Assembly: GCA_964006375.1 (NCBI GenBank)
Contig: OZ023262.1
Span: 196,231,907-196,295,906 of the forward strand
Source of the DNA: Tillus elongatus
Taxonomy: Eukaryota > Arthropoda > Insecta > Coleoptera > Cleridae
DNA length: 64,000 nt
Reading direction: 5' to 3'
Shown here: positions 22,560 to 35,033 of the stretch, in pieces
Numbering within the stretch: position 1 is the first letter of the stretch
Layout: each line of letters starts with the position of its first letter
Program-made: the position numbers and the translations under genes
Notes under the pieces: model-generated
Told to the model about the DNA's origin: nothing
The model's input: the letters and a program-made list of their open reading frames with translations, nothing else
Databases searched by the model: none

Positions 22560-24800
22560 TGTCGAATATTAAAAACCACCCACGAAGAGTAGGGGATCAG
22601 GATAGTCTCATATCTTGAAACTAGGTTATTCCACAAACATAACTGAGTATCACCAAACAGGCAATTGAAATTACTAACATAGCGGTTACGGAAAATAATG
22701 AGATGCCATTTGGCGGTAGGGATCAGAAACCTATACATATTAAGTACGAAGGACACATAGAGAATACGCAGGAAAATGAGAAACTTACCAACAAATTGTT
22801 TACGGAAATAATATGCGCAGCCCTGAAATATAAAGGAAGGAATCTCTTTATTAAACCATCATTACCTAGGCTATGATCACCTAAAAAACTGGCAGTCATA
22901 CTTGAACCGTTAAACAGAATAATTTTACCATATCACCTTCTAGAGGATAATAGACTGGAGCACTTGCAGATGCTTATCTACTATGCAGCAGCTGCAGCAA
23001 TCACAGAGCTATGCATGAGGATTTTTGATGAAGGAGTCAGAGAGCCTCACGCCAAAGAGTGTTAACGTAGGAAAAAAGGTTGTCAAGCATGGTGGAAACA
23101 CTTTGTAACGAAATTGACCTGACGTGATGTAATACACTAGGGTGGCGTAGACAGGAAAAATAAAAGGATGGGTCTGAAAACCTTTAGCACAACATCCAGT
23201 CAATGACACTGCAGAATAAAGTTTCAACAACTTAAAACATAAGTTTTTCATATACGCAGAACGTTTGGAACAACAAGACATTCCCCAATACTATTTTAGA
23301 GCGCCCTGATAAAACGTTGTACCATAATTGAACTACTAATACTTTTCCAAATAAGCAACAAATTACATGCTTTTGAAAGAGTCAACTAGCTACACCAGCT
23401 TCCTACTGGTTATTGACGACAGCTGGGTAAACAAAGATTACTAAGCTTGTCAATGATATGACCAGCATCATGAGCTTTTTCCTACAGAATAGGTTATTAA
23501 AGAGGTTTATAGCTAAATGGTACTTGGGCCTGATCTGGTTCAACGCTTTTGGCTAAAGAAATTGTGGTAATCACATCACTAATTGGCAGTACTGATAAAT
23601 GGTCTTGTACTTGAAGCAAAGACGGTACAGTTATTTAACACATAAGGACATACGTATCTCTTACTAAAGGATCAGCAGACCAATAACTTGTCTCCTGACT
23701 ATATATCAGGTGACACATCCTGCCTTGAGAAACGCATATATTCACATTACGAGCAGAACAGCATAATTGCAGGATAGTAAATGGTGTTCCAAAGTATCTA
23801 TGGGATGCATAGAAGAGCTTAATGTTGCTTCGGCCTGTAAATCAAGATGACAGAGGACGAAGTAATATTTTTTCCACCTACTTGGATTACAAAGAGGCGT
23901 TAAATTAAGTTATGCACAAGTAACAGAAGATGTGTAAGATCGACACCAGTATCCCGAGGTTCCCAGAACATACAGTATCCATCTGGAGAACAAATGTCGT
24001 AACTAACAACTGGCTAAGTTTATGGTGGTTCTGCTTCGCATTGAATCCACTACCAAATTATTTACCAATTATCTACCGAATATTTCCGCATAAAAATCAG
24101 TTGCATAAAGTAAATGAAGCTAAATCTTCCGCTGTACATGGAGGGCCTTAGGCTGATTGCCTTTACGCGGAACAATCTGGAACAACTCCTTAAAATCACA
24201 AAAGGGGTTTCCGGATATATTGGCACGCAACTCGGGCTTGACAAATGTCGCACCTTATCTGTAGTCACAAGAAATATACAACCAGGTGTACATGAAATAC
24301 AGAATGGCCCGCAAAATGCCCAAATCAAAGAGTATTATAAATGTCTACAAATACAACAGGTGCTATTCAGCTACTTATTTTGTATTGTGAACTAAAATAA
24401 AGCAGACATCAAAAATCTGCAACGGAAGGTGCGAACATTTCCTACAAAATCTAAAATGCATCAGTTACGTGGTGCCATCAAACGACTAACGCGATCTGGA
24501 TATTAGTGCGGAAGAGCATTGTTGGATATTTGTAAACAGTTGGACCAAAATACGTTAAACCTGTGTAAAAATTTCCACCGGCAGACGTTCTTCGGAAGTG
24601 CACCATACAGCGCACATGATCCAACATTCATTGGACTGATCAAGACAAACTTCAATGCAGAAACCTTTCTATGATAGATGACATCTAAATAATACAAGCG
24701 GCTTCGAAATACTGGTTGGTGCTGGGATATATGTTTCCAGAAAGCAAAGGGTTCTTGCAGTCCACACAGGATGTATCAGGCAAACTCGACAGTTAGACGC
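22560..24800 (+). pseudogene. R2-like LINE relic, many stops
   Basis: Plus-strand translation in shifting frames gives an N-terminal part (TNKLFTEIICAALKYKGRN, then HLQMLIYYAAAAAITELCM), RT motif-A-like YLDYKEALN near 23880, and LSLWWFCFALNPLPNYL near 24020. The fingers/thumb part follows: LRLIAFTRNNLEQLLKITKG, then IGTQLGLDKCRTLSVV. The post-RT region (KMHQLRGAIKRLTRSG) runs to about 24660. This order fits the R2/R4-type LINEs with a restriction-like endonuclease. Dozens of stops make it long dead. It ends at the (TA)n tract beside the next element. Confidence 0.7.
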
Positions 24801-24808
24801 ATATAAAG

Positions 24809-24927
<119 letters not shown>

Positions 24928-25689
24928 GATTCATTAAGCGTGGCGACCGGCTGTATCTCGGAGACCGTATATCTTAGAATTTTGGGAACATTTTTTATAA
25001 ACAACGTGGCCACGAAAAAAGTCTAAAAATTATTACATGATTCAAGGTTGCCCATAAAGGGCTGAACACCAAAAATAAAAAACCGATTTTTTGCAAAAAA
25101 TTCTTAATTAAAGTCTACTGAAAATGTAAAAATAAACATCTTCGGAAAAATCTGAATATTTTTTGTGAAGAGAATTTTATTATATTTTGGCAAATAACTG
25201 GTGGAGGGAAACGGGAATCTTGTTTTGAAAAAACGCGTCCAAGTCTGGTTTTGCTTTACCAAATTTTTCAAATCTGATCTTGTTCCAAAGAGATTTTCTA
25301 AGCCAATAGAATATTTATAAATTCGATCCATTATAATAAATATGGAGAATGCCAGCGGGCGCTGCCTACTTTTTTTACCAATCGTGTTTTTTCTTGAAAA
25401 TAATAAATGGCAACATGTAAATTTATGCCTTATAAAAATAGACTAAATTAGCAACAAACCAGTGAAAACCCGATATCAATATCCTTTTTCTATCTAAAAA
25501 TATCTAAAAAAACATGTAAATAGTGGGGATTTTTTTACTTATGGATTAGACCCGTTGCCGTCAACGGAATTTAACAGAGTTCCTCACGTCCACAATATTT
25601 ATTAAGACAAATCCTGATATTACTACTCATAACAGAAATTTTCAAACAGATTAAATTGATAAAAGCACCTATTACCTAGTTATTTTATA

Positions 25690-27330
25690 TACTCAAAATG
25701 TTTTCCATCATTTGCTTGCACAAATTCAGTGCTTCTATAGTAGAATTGACACTGACCTCAATTTCATCAATACAAATTCTTCTTACTGCTTCCTGAATCC
25801 TTTCTTTCATATCCGAACACGTAGTTGGGCGTGTTTAAAAACTCTATCTTTAATTCATTCCCCACAAGTAAATCTCTAAAACCGTAAGGTCATACGACCT
25901 TGCAGGTCAGGTCAAGTCTGGTCTAATACACTTATTTGAAAACGTAACATCTAAATAATTTCGGAGATCTCTTTTTTAGAGGGAACGTTCAATAACGACA
26001 CGCGGTTTTACGAAAGCAGGGACTTTTGACTAACCAGTGGGGGATGTGTCTGTATACATTCGTGTACGAGGCTAACATATAAATATAAGTTACAGTTTTT
26101 ATTCGCTTAGTTTATTCATGCCTATGATGACGTTAACTTTGTAGCAAAATGATCTTCAGGTCTGAAAAATGTATTGTCTTCTTCAAATTGTACCTGTATT
26201 TATAAAGTTGTCCTCTTCGACCCAAATCCAGGAAGATTGTGCACCAGTCTGATCTCAATTAGGTTTTAATAATTATGAGAATAAAATAAGGTTTAAAAAA
26301 TAATAAATAATAACAAAATTAATATTCATTATAATCTATTATATGTACTCGTATTATATGTACATTATATATAAACAAATAATCTTTTTAGGCACAAGTG
26401 CCTGATAGAACAATTTAAGATAATTTATACATTGTAATGCTTCCGATCGTCCTTTCGTCATGTATTTTTCAATTTCTTCAATAGTTCTTTACTCTTATAC
26501 TTGTTTTGCCTTCTTACACTTTTGTCTGAGAGTATTTTTAATTTGCTTATATCTATTGTATTGGTCTTAATTTTTCCCACCTATATTAATCGTCTTGTTG
26601 ATACCACATGTCTAGTCTTTTTTGAATCAGAACATCTTCTAGGAGAATGGGTAAAACATTATTTAAAAATTCTAAGTACCTTTCTTCCGTCAATTTTTCT
26701 TCAAAGAAAAAGGTCTCATAATCTTCGAGCAAATTTAAAATATCACACCACACGCTTACAATCCAGCGATTTGGAATTGACTTCTCTCTGCTGATGTGGG
26801 TTGGCTTCTTACCAGTGGTGTCCATAATATTCCAGATAGGAAGTCTGGGTTATCATTTAAGATACCTCTTAACCAGTTTCAATGGTTTAGTCGACGATCA
26901 AAATCTGTTTATTTTCATTCTTGGCGTAAAAGAACATGATAAGGATGCATGTTCTTTTAGTATTATATTTACCAAAGAATAATTTAACCCTAGCTATCTT
27001 ACAATGTCACCAAAAGCTATGTGTGGTTCAGCTCCAACATACGCCACCACGCTAGTAACGTTTTCTTCCAATTTACTTCTCCGTGCCCACCTTTTTACTA
27101 AAACAGGTTGAACATTGCCAGTTGCTCGTAGCCGTCTTGCCAATTTTGAAAACTTTTCTTGAATGACTCGGTCTTCCAAGATATCGTAACGCATATTCAC
27201 TTACAGCAATGACCACATTTTGCAGGCGTTCAAAATACACACCTAGCATATTACAAGCTTCCTCATTTGAAAAATAAGGCGTCATGAAAAAGTGACTTTT
27301 CAAACATAAAAAATATTTTGACAACAAATT
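25690..27330 (-). pseudogene. Tc1/mariner-type transposase relic, interrupted by insertions
   Basis: Minus strand. The N-terminal region is at 27330-26990 (FSNEEACNMLGVYFE; then VIQEKFSKLARRLRATGNVQ, ENVTSVVAYVGAEPHIA). A central part is at 26825-26586 (IPNRWIVSVWCDIL, LTEERYLEFLNNVLPILLED, MWYQQDD with the second Asp). A WIxxRRG-like echo lies near 26230. The C-terminus is at 25880-25690 (MKERIQEAVRRI, VNSTIEALNLCKQMMENI). The catalytic SPD block is not recovered. A repeat also found at 29.84-30.09 kb splits it near 25972-26194. Confidence 0.75.
25972..26194. repeat. Near-identical ~220-bp repeat, partner of 29840-30090
   Basis: From TTTTTTAGAGGGAACGTTCA to TTCAAATTGTACCTGTAT the sequence matches 29840-30090 with only a few substitutions, apart from an extra ~20-bp segment (AATAATGTAATTTGAATTGC) in the other copy. 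It lies inside the transposase relic and is therefore younger. Read on the minus strand it would end in a short A-run (CCCTCTAAAAA), and its partner follows a tRNA-like head, so it may be the body of a second SINE family. Confidence 0.75.
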
Positions 27331-28288
27331 AAAAATAAATAATAGCAGAACAGAAATATCACTTCACTTTTGAAACATATCCAAGGAAAATAACTTTATC
27401 AGTTTGACGTACTCGTAATGTTACAGCTCATCCACATAAAACTATTAGAGACATTTTAAGAGATCTCGGATAAAAATTAACTACTAGAAAGACTGAATTT
27501 GTGCATAGTAAATGATGGGAAATATTTTGAGCATCTAAAATAACTTTAAGTAAATTCCTGTTATGAATAACATTGTTTTACTGCATATTCTTTGCATCAG
27601 CACTTTCTAACAGGATAAAATTTGTTAAATTTCTTCGTGCGTACCGGCAAAATAGAAAACTAAAGAACAAATTACACTATTTACACGTTTTTAAGGTATC
27701 TTTGGATAGAAAAAAGATATTAATCCCAGGTTTTCACTGGTTTGTTGCTAATTTAATCTATTTTTATCGAGCGTGGTCAAACTTACATGTTTATATTTAA
27801 TATTTTCAAGAAAAAAACACGATTGGTAAAAAAAAGCTAGACAGCGCCTTCTAGTAATCAAATTATTGATTATAATAATTCGAATTTATAAATAGCCCAT
27901 TGGCTTAGAAGATCTCTTTGGAACAAGGTCGAGTTTGTAAATTCGGTTACGCTGAATCGGACTTAGAAGCGTTTTTTTTTAAACAAGATTCCCACTCTCC
28001 CCCACCTCGTATTTTTCAAGATAAAATAAAGATCTTCTCACAAAAAATGTTCAGTTTTTTTCATAGTCTTACTTTTGCGTTTTCAGTAGACCGAATGAAT
28101 AATTTGTTGCAAAACTCGGGTTTTTGATTTTTTGTTTTTAGTTTTGCCCTCTGGCGGTCGACCTACAATCCTCTAATAATTTTCAGGCTTTTTTCGTGGA
28201 CACTATTGTTATAATTTTTTCCTTTTCCCAAAATTCTATGATATACGGGTTTCAAGATACAACCGGTCGCCACCCTTAATTAATCAGA

Positions 28289-28291
<3 letters not shown>

Positions 28292-28385
<94 letters not shown>
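28292..28385. repeat. (TA)n microsatellite
   Basis: About 47 TA units directly outside the right end of the long-TIR element. Confidence 0.98.
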
Positions 28386-28386
<1 letters not shown>

Positions 28387-29647
28387 CAAATATGTCAGAA
28401 AATTAGAAACATTATTGTGGAGTAAATCGGGCCATGTATATAGAATTAATACGTCCTAATATTTAAATGCCCTGTATAATTGAAAGTGTAAAATATTTTA
28501 GGTTTATATAAGCAATAGCAAGACAGCTAAAAGTATACAGAACAATGATTTTTTTTCTACATGTAGTATATTTTAAGTTCACTAAGCAAAAGTCGTTGGA
28601 AGACAATGGGAAAACGCAAGGCCTATGAACTTTGTTTTATCGAGGTACAGCGAGAAAAGATTTTTTGTAACACAGGTGTAGTTTATTTAAGGAGACGACG
28701 GCAGGTTGGAGGGGACGATTCGTAATTGAACTGCGGCAAGTGAAACTTGAAATTCGTTAACGTGCGACGACACTGTAAATATGGAAGTTGAGAATTAAAC
28801 GTGAAAGGCAAGTGCCTCATAATAAAATCATATTCAATTTTTGCATAAAGAAAATAAAAATGAATACCTGGTGCACGGTTTGTTAAGACCGTTTTAAATA
28901 AAATGGAAATTAATTAGTAATCACAGGCAAGCTACAAAAGCCAAACAGTAGATCAAATGGAAAGCAATAAGTACACATCAAATGGAAGAAGCAATTAAGA
29001 CATCATTCAGTAAGTTGTTTTATGAACTTTAAAGTAATAAATGTGTAGACTATTTTCTATAGTGTGAATAGTTTTTAAGAATTTTTTTCCCATTGATGAT
29101 TTTAATGTATCTTTAGTTCACTAAGGGGGATATTAGATAAAGGCCGAATCACTTGATCATAGTTAGGTAATTCATTGTTTTAAATAAATTTGATTTGTAT
29201 TGATTTATCGACAATCAGCGATGATAAGTTTGATACATTTTTAATGCAGATTTGTGAATTTAATCAATCAAAAATAAATCATACTAGATTGTACTTACGT
29301 AATCAAATATTAGTTACATGATGAAGTAAGGCTATTTTTCACCGTTAATTAAAAGTAAAATCAAAAGAACCCAATCATATATAATTTTTTTGAAACTTCC
29401 AAACACTCGGGGGTACCATAATTTATAAAAACCGTATATTAAACAAAAATGCTAGCCCAAGCACAGAACCCTATCCATGAGATGAGAAAAAAATTTAAAA
29501 TCACAGCAGTAAGTAAACAATTTTTGGCATAATTGCAGGATCATCAATATTAGCGTTTTTTAAATAAAGACGCGAATTGAATTCTCATGCTCTACAATTA
29601 AAAGTGCTTTAAGGAAAACCACACTAAATACCTAGCAATATTGAGGG

Positions 29648-29652
<5 letters not shown>
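28386..29652. other. No recognisable feature
   Basis: AT-rich. No coding frame, RNA gene or repeat partner seen. Confidence 0.4.

Positions 29653-29731
<79 letters not shown>
29653..29731. repeat. (TA)n microsatellite
   Basis: About 39 TA units. Confidence 0.98.
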
Positions 29732-29733
<2 letters not shown>

Positions 29734-29839
29734 CTCATATGAGACACACTTGGTTCTCGGGTTGAACTTCGTCCAGAATTTATTAAAACTGGTACTGTGT
29801 CGTTCGTTATTTGAACTGTTATTTTAATAATCAGTATCT

Positions 29840-30180
29840 CCTTTTTAGAGGGAACATTCAATAACGACACGCGGTTTTACGAAAGCAAATAATGTAATTT
29901 GAATTGCAGGGACTTTTGACTAACCAGTGGGGGATGTGTCTGTATACATTCGTGTACGAGGCTAACATATAAATATAAGTTATAGTTTTTATTCGCTTAG
30001 TTTATTCATGCCTATGATGACGTTAACTTTGTAGCAAAATGATCTTCAGGTCTGAAAAATGTATTGTCTTCTTCAAATTGTACCTGTATGTAATAACAAA
30101 GTGAAAAGGGAACTTGGGAACCCTACCCAGTACCCTTCGGTCCAGACGCACACGTTATTACACCTGGACCACCGAGGCTC
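29840..30180 (-). mobile_element. Possible SINE: tRNA-like head plus 225-bp body
   Basis: 30100-30180 on the minus strand resembles the tRNA-like head of the SINE at 10.6 kb: CTCGGTGGTCCAGGTGTAA, then GTCTGGACCGAAGGGTACTGG, but with a damaged B-box. It is followed by the ~225-bp block shared with 25972-26194, ending in CCCTCTAAAAA. Joining head and body into one element is inference: the copy at 26 kb lacks the head, as a 5'-truncated SINE would. Confidence 0.5.
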
Positions 30181-30214
30181 TGACAGAAGCCTTTAAAATA
30201 TACATATATTGGCA

Positions 30215-30890
30215 ATAAAACATGTTGCGACATTTGGGCCGTGACAACACAACAAAATGGGTTGTTCATGAATCTCTTAAAGAACAATTGCTTCATCCTT
30301 TCCATATTTAAAACGTGCACGCAATATCTACAGATGATTATCCTGCAAGAGTAGGTTCTGCAAACTGGTTTCTGCAACAATTTAGTGAAAATCCACATAT
30401 TACCGAAACTGTTTTGTTTACAGATGAAGATGGCTTTACGAGAGACGGCGAAATAAATTGTCATAATTTACATGGCTGGAATGAAGAAAATATCCATCCA
30501 ATAAAACAAAGCCTACATCAACAAAGGTTTGCGATTAATGTGTGGGTGGGATCATTGGGGGTCATCTGATGAGGCCCTTAATTTTAGAGAAAAAGGTTAA
30601 ATGGCGCTTTGTATTTGAAATTCTTGCAACATAATTGAAATAATTTATTATACTTTTGGTAATCATTAGATAGGTCACGGCGGACTTATTCTATGGCCAT
30701 CTAGGTCTCCAGGTGGATTTTTCTTTTTAGAGTCACCTGAAAAAACTTGTTTACTTAACTTCGGGGAAGAGCTACCTAAGAAGAGAATCCATTTTTGCGA
30801 ACAAATACGAAACGATCCTGCAATGTTGTTCCAAGTATAGTGACAATAAATTTATAGAATAAGAAAGTGTATTGAAGTTCAGGATGCTCA
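30215..30890 (+). pseudogene. Tc1/mariner-type transposase relic
   Basis: Plus strand: KWVVHESLKEQLLHPFHI, then ARVGSANWFLQQFSENPHIT, the first Asp in VLFTDEDGFTRDGEINCHN, and FAINVWVGSLGVI. After 30569 the frame is lost, but WPSRSPGGFFFLESPEK near 30700 is a decayed third-Asp block with the Asp missing, and RIRKCIEVQDAH near 30860 is the C-terminal signature. No flanking TIR was found. Confidence 0.78.
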
Positions 30891-32639
30891 TTGTAGGCTT
30901 TACATTTTTTAATTTTTTCATTTTTCTGTTTCTCTTATGCTACGATCAACCCTTAAAAATGCATGATAGCATATTAAATTCTTAAGTTAAATTGTTTTTA
31001 GTAATATCTGGTTCTAATTAGTATGCGATTTCTTAAACAAATGAAGAGTACCTCTTCTTAACATAAAGGCTCAAAGTATTTAAAAAGTAGTTTCAGTTTT
31101 ATAAAATGACACAAGTCAAAATTTTGACCATACGAGTGCGGTGCTAAGTACGTTCCTAGCTTCCCTGGCAATGTACAAGAATAATTGTACTACGATTTTT
31201 TCATTCCATATGAGCTGTATAAGTTTTCAAAATTCTAATAAAATATACATGGTTGCTTAAAAGTTGGAACGGAAAATGTATATCTTCAGGTGCGCCTTTG
31301 GGGCCCGATATATTTGTTAAAAGGAACATTCGGAAAAATGATTATATGAACTATTAGAATTATTTTGACGTCCCCTGTACGCTGGCGAAATGTTGCCATG
31401 TAACTACGGTACAACCTGTATAATAAATATGTACTGTTAAAAATGTCTAAGCTGACAAGAAGAAACGACCACCTAGCATGCACAATTTATATTCTTACAT
31501 AAATTAACCTATACAGGTGTTAGGAATCTATTTATTTACTTTTAGCGCATTCACAAAGAGGAAATTGACTGCCTACTATAAGCATATAATTATTCCAGTT
31601 GAATATTCTCATAGCTGATTGTGAAAAACATGTTATTGCAGCCATTTTCTTTTACCATTTATTACTCTAATTAAGGCTAACAAGAATTAATAGTGTTTTA
31701 AGTGATTTTCTTATAATTATCCAATCAGCAAAATGCATGGAAGATAAAATTTATCGTGCTCTAAAATCGCCATAGATTACTTAATAATTATGTAGATCGT
31801 TTTTTCACAAGTGTGTGGTTTTTAATCTTATCTATACTTGTATCGGAGCTTTTTCTGTGACATTACAGAGGCGTTTTGTGTAAACATGTAATATGTAGTA
31901 TCTACATTTATGTCAACCTAAAGTGTTTCTCACTTGCAAATTTCCTTTTATATTTTATAATGTACGTTCTTTGTACTTTTTTTTCTTAAAAAGTTTCATA
32001 GATTAAAATCCCCTTACTATGTATAAATGTTACTCTTGTGGCATTTACATGCAACATCTGGTAGTGTTCTCTTTTTCAGTGTGCGATCTTATTCATTGAA
32101 GGCTGTGAAAATAACTATTACAACGACATCGCCATTCATTATTAGTTGTCCAGGTTAATTCCGGCCAGTTTCCTAATGTTTAAAAGCAATTAATCATTTA
32201 CAATATATTTAACAAAAGTTTTCAACCATTCGAGTAGTTCCAGTAGCTCAGAACTTTGCTTACAATGAAAAAATAGTCTTTCGTTTTCTAGGAAACTCCG
32301 AAAAAACATTTCTAGAATGCGTCGATGTTTGTAGAAGTTTCATGCATTTGTACATTTTATGTGCATTTTTGGGGATTTTTTTAGGTAATTAAAAATATAT
32401 AGAGAGTTCTTATAAATATGTTTTATGTGGGTTTAAACTAACGGCTATTAGATTGGTTATGTTTAATGTTTGTACTTTGTTTTTATGCTGTTGCTCATTT
32501 GTATTAGATTATAATCAATGTGAGTGGGCGATTCCAGTCCCTCCACCGCGCCTCTAGGTCTATTGCGGCTCACGTCTCCTTGATTGCTTACATTTGACCT
32601 ATTAAATCCAGCTTCCAACAGGAGTCGATATTTTTTAGG
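30891..32639. other. No recognisable feature
   Basis: AT-rich, with a possible short terminal-repeat element near 31248-31415 (ATGGTTGC.. and ..CAACCTGTA ends) that I could not confirm. No gene seen. Confidence 0.35.
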
Positions 32640-33179
32640 ATAAAGGGTGGTGTAACTGCACAAGCAATAATAGTGGAGTCGCTTGCCCGTTTAGAAACTC
32701 ACAGAGAGATAACCACTCTCTGAGTTTGTCTGGACCCGACATCCGTTAGTGTTTGATTTGAGGCGAGTCCCCCTCTCGAGCACCATCTAAGCGTGGTCGT
32801 TGGCCGGCTTTGAGGTTCACAGAGGAGGCCCTAATCTCCAGGTGTAATCCACTCCTAGACACCTCAGCTCTCCTTCGGGTTCGCTTAGATCGGATACCCG
32901 CCAACAAATCGATTTTTGAGGGTGGAAGTTGGTTTGACAGGCGTACTGCCATCTTATTGGACTCGCTTGGCCATTTCCAGACCCACAGAGAGATCGCCTC
33001 TCTTCGAGTTCGTCCGGACCCGACATCCGTCAGTGTTTGACTCGTGGCTGTATCATATAGACCTGTACGCAAGAAGCCTCTAAATGATGTCTTTTGACCG
33101 TTTAGAACCAGAGAAGGCCACAAAATCCAGTTGTATTCCGCCAGCTATTCTACGGGTTCGTCTAGACCCGACATACACC
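32640..33179 (+). repeat. Satellite-like array, diverged ~130-165-bp units
   Basis: The phrase GTCTGGACCCGACATCCG and variants recurs near 32728, 32880, 33012 and 33160. Each is followed by a CAGTG..GAGGCG block and CATTTGTCCGTTT-like sequence. Same family as 1310-1915. Confidence 0.75.
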
Positions 33180-34271
33180 ATTGCTAGACTCAAGGCGATA
33201 TCCCACTGAGTCCCGTTCTCGATCGTTACGCAAGCTAGGTCATTTGTCCGTTTCGAAGCATACAGTAGGGTACTCAAAATCCGGATGTATATCACTACTC
33301 CCTTAAGATCTCAACCCCCTCCGGTTTCACTTGAACCCGACATCCGCCAGCGCTTAAGCCAAAGCGGTATCATTTGGAACCCTGCTCCCGAGTTAAAACC
33401 AACCGAGGTCAATTGGCTATTGCAAGTCCATAGTGCATTTGTATACTGTAGCTTTTAATTGATCACCTGGGGAGGAGATATAGAAGCGTAGATTTTTTTT
33501 GGTGTCGTGTTCTTTGCCATTTAGGATTTTTTAAATAAAGCGTGTTGCCAGATTCAAGGCGACATCCCACTGAGTCCTGTTCCCGAGCGCTACGCAAGCT
33601 AGGTCGTTTGTCCGTTTCGAAGCATACATTGGAGGTCTCAAAATCCGGATGTATATCACTACTCCACAAAGATCTCAACCCCCTCCGGTTTCACTTGAAC
33701 CCGACATCCGCCAGCGCTTAAGCCAAAGCGGTATCATTTGGAACCCTGCTCCCGAGTTAAAACCAACCGAGGTCAATTGGCTATTGCAAGTCCATAGTGC
33801 ATTTGTATACTGTAGCTTTTAATTGATCACCTGGGGAGGAGATATAGAAGCGTAGATTTTTTTTGGTGTCGTGTTCTTTGCCATTTAGGATTTTTTAAAT
33901 AAAGCGTGTTGCCAGATTCAAGGCGACATCCCACTGAGTCCCGTTCCCGAGCGCTACGCAAGCTAGGTCGTTTGTCCGTTTCGAAGCATACATTGGAGGT
34001 CTCAAAATCCGGATGTATATCACTACTCCACAAAGATCTCAACCCCCTCCGGTTTCATTCAAACCCGACACCCGCCAGGGCTTAAGCCAAAACGGTATCA
34101 CTTGGAACCCCGCTCCCGAGTTAAAACCAACCGAGGCCAATTGTCCATTACAAGTCCATAGTGTATTTGTATAGTGTAGCTTTTAATTGATCACCTGGGG
34201 AGGAGATATAGAAGCGTTGAATTTTTGTTGTGACGTGTTCTTTACCATTTTGGTTTTTTTTTAATAAAGCT
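33180..34271 (+). repeat. Higher-order tandem repeat, three ~364-bp units
   Basis: Units start near 33180, 33544 and 33908 with TAGACTCAAGGCGATATCCC / CAGATTCAAGGCGACATCCC. Units 1 and 2 share long identical stretches (216-bp blocks at 33463 and 33827 differ by about one base). Each unit contains two of the basic ~150-180-bp satellite motifs and ends in GGATTTTTTAAATAAAGCG. The high identity points to recent amplification. Confidence 0.9.
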
Positions 34272-34280
34272 TGTATTATT

Positions 34281-34282
<2 letters not shown>

Positions 34283-34367
<85 letters not shown>
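34283..34367. repeat. (TA)n microsatellite
   Basis: About 42 TA units inside the tandem unit. Confidence 0.98.
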
Positions 34368-34372
<5 letters not shown>

Positions 34373-34622
34373 CACTTGTAGATGACCTTTGCTGCAATCT
34401 ACATGTTTTCAATATTGCAAAGGCTACAAGCTCAAGCCAAAGCGATATCATTTGGAACCCCGCTCCTGAGTTAAAACCATCGGAGGTCAATTGCCCATTG
34501 CAAGTCCATAGTGTATTTGTACAATGTAGCTTTTAGTTGATCATCTGGGGAGGAGATATGGAAGCTTTGATTTTGTTTTGTGACGTGTTCTTTGCTATTT
34601 TGGATTTTTTAAATAAATGGTG

Positions 34623-34627
<5 letters not shown>

Positions 34628-34716
<89 letters not shown>
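34628..34716. repeat. (TA)n microsatellite
   Basis: About 44 TA units at the equivalent position of the next tandem unit. Confidence 0.98.
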
Positions 34717-34721
<5 letters not shown>

Positions 34722-35033
34722 CACTTGTAGAGGACCTTTGCTGCAATCTACATGTTTACAATATTGCAAAGGCGACAAGGTCAAGCCAAGCTTTGGATTT
34801 TTTTGTGACGTTTTCTTTGACATTTCGGATTTTTTGAATAAAGGGTATATTACGTTTATAATTATATATTTATATAACAGTTGTACATGATCTTTGCTGC
34901 AATCTACATATTTTCAATATCGCAAAGGCGACAACAAGTTCTGGGTTTCTGTTTCGAGATAAAAGTTTATTTTCACCTCAGCACATATACAGCCACAGTT
35001 TATGTATTGTTGTCATGTGTGGGATGCTACCCT

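Larger units (their letters stand above)
34082..34935 (+). repeat. Tandem units each carrying an internal (TA)n tract
   Basis: A unit running from AAGCCAAAGCGATATCATTTG through AATAAAG, (TA)n and ACACTTGTAGATGACC to GCAATCTACATGTTTTCAAT and GCAAAGGC occurs at about 34082-34432, 34433-34775 and, shortened, 34776-34935. The array has expanded together with its microsatellites. Confidence 0.8.

Noticed and set aside
33463..34042. Repeated 71-codon minus-strand frames as a duplicated gene
   Set aside because: They are by-products of the 364-bp satellite unit; related units elsewhere do not keep the frame.
33180..34271. CRISPR-like array
   Set aside because: Unit length (364 bp) and lack of short repeat/unique spacer alternation exclude it; the DNA is eukaryotic.
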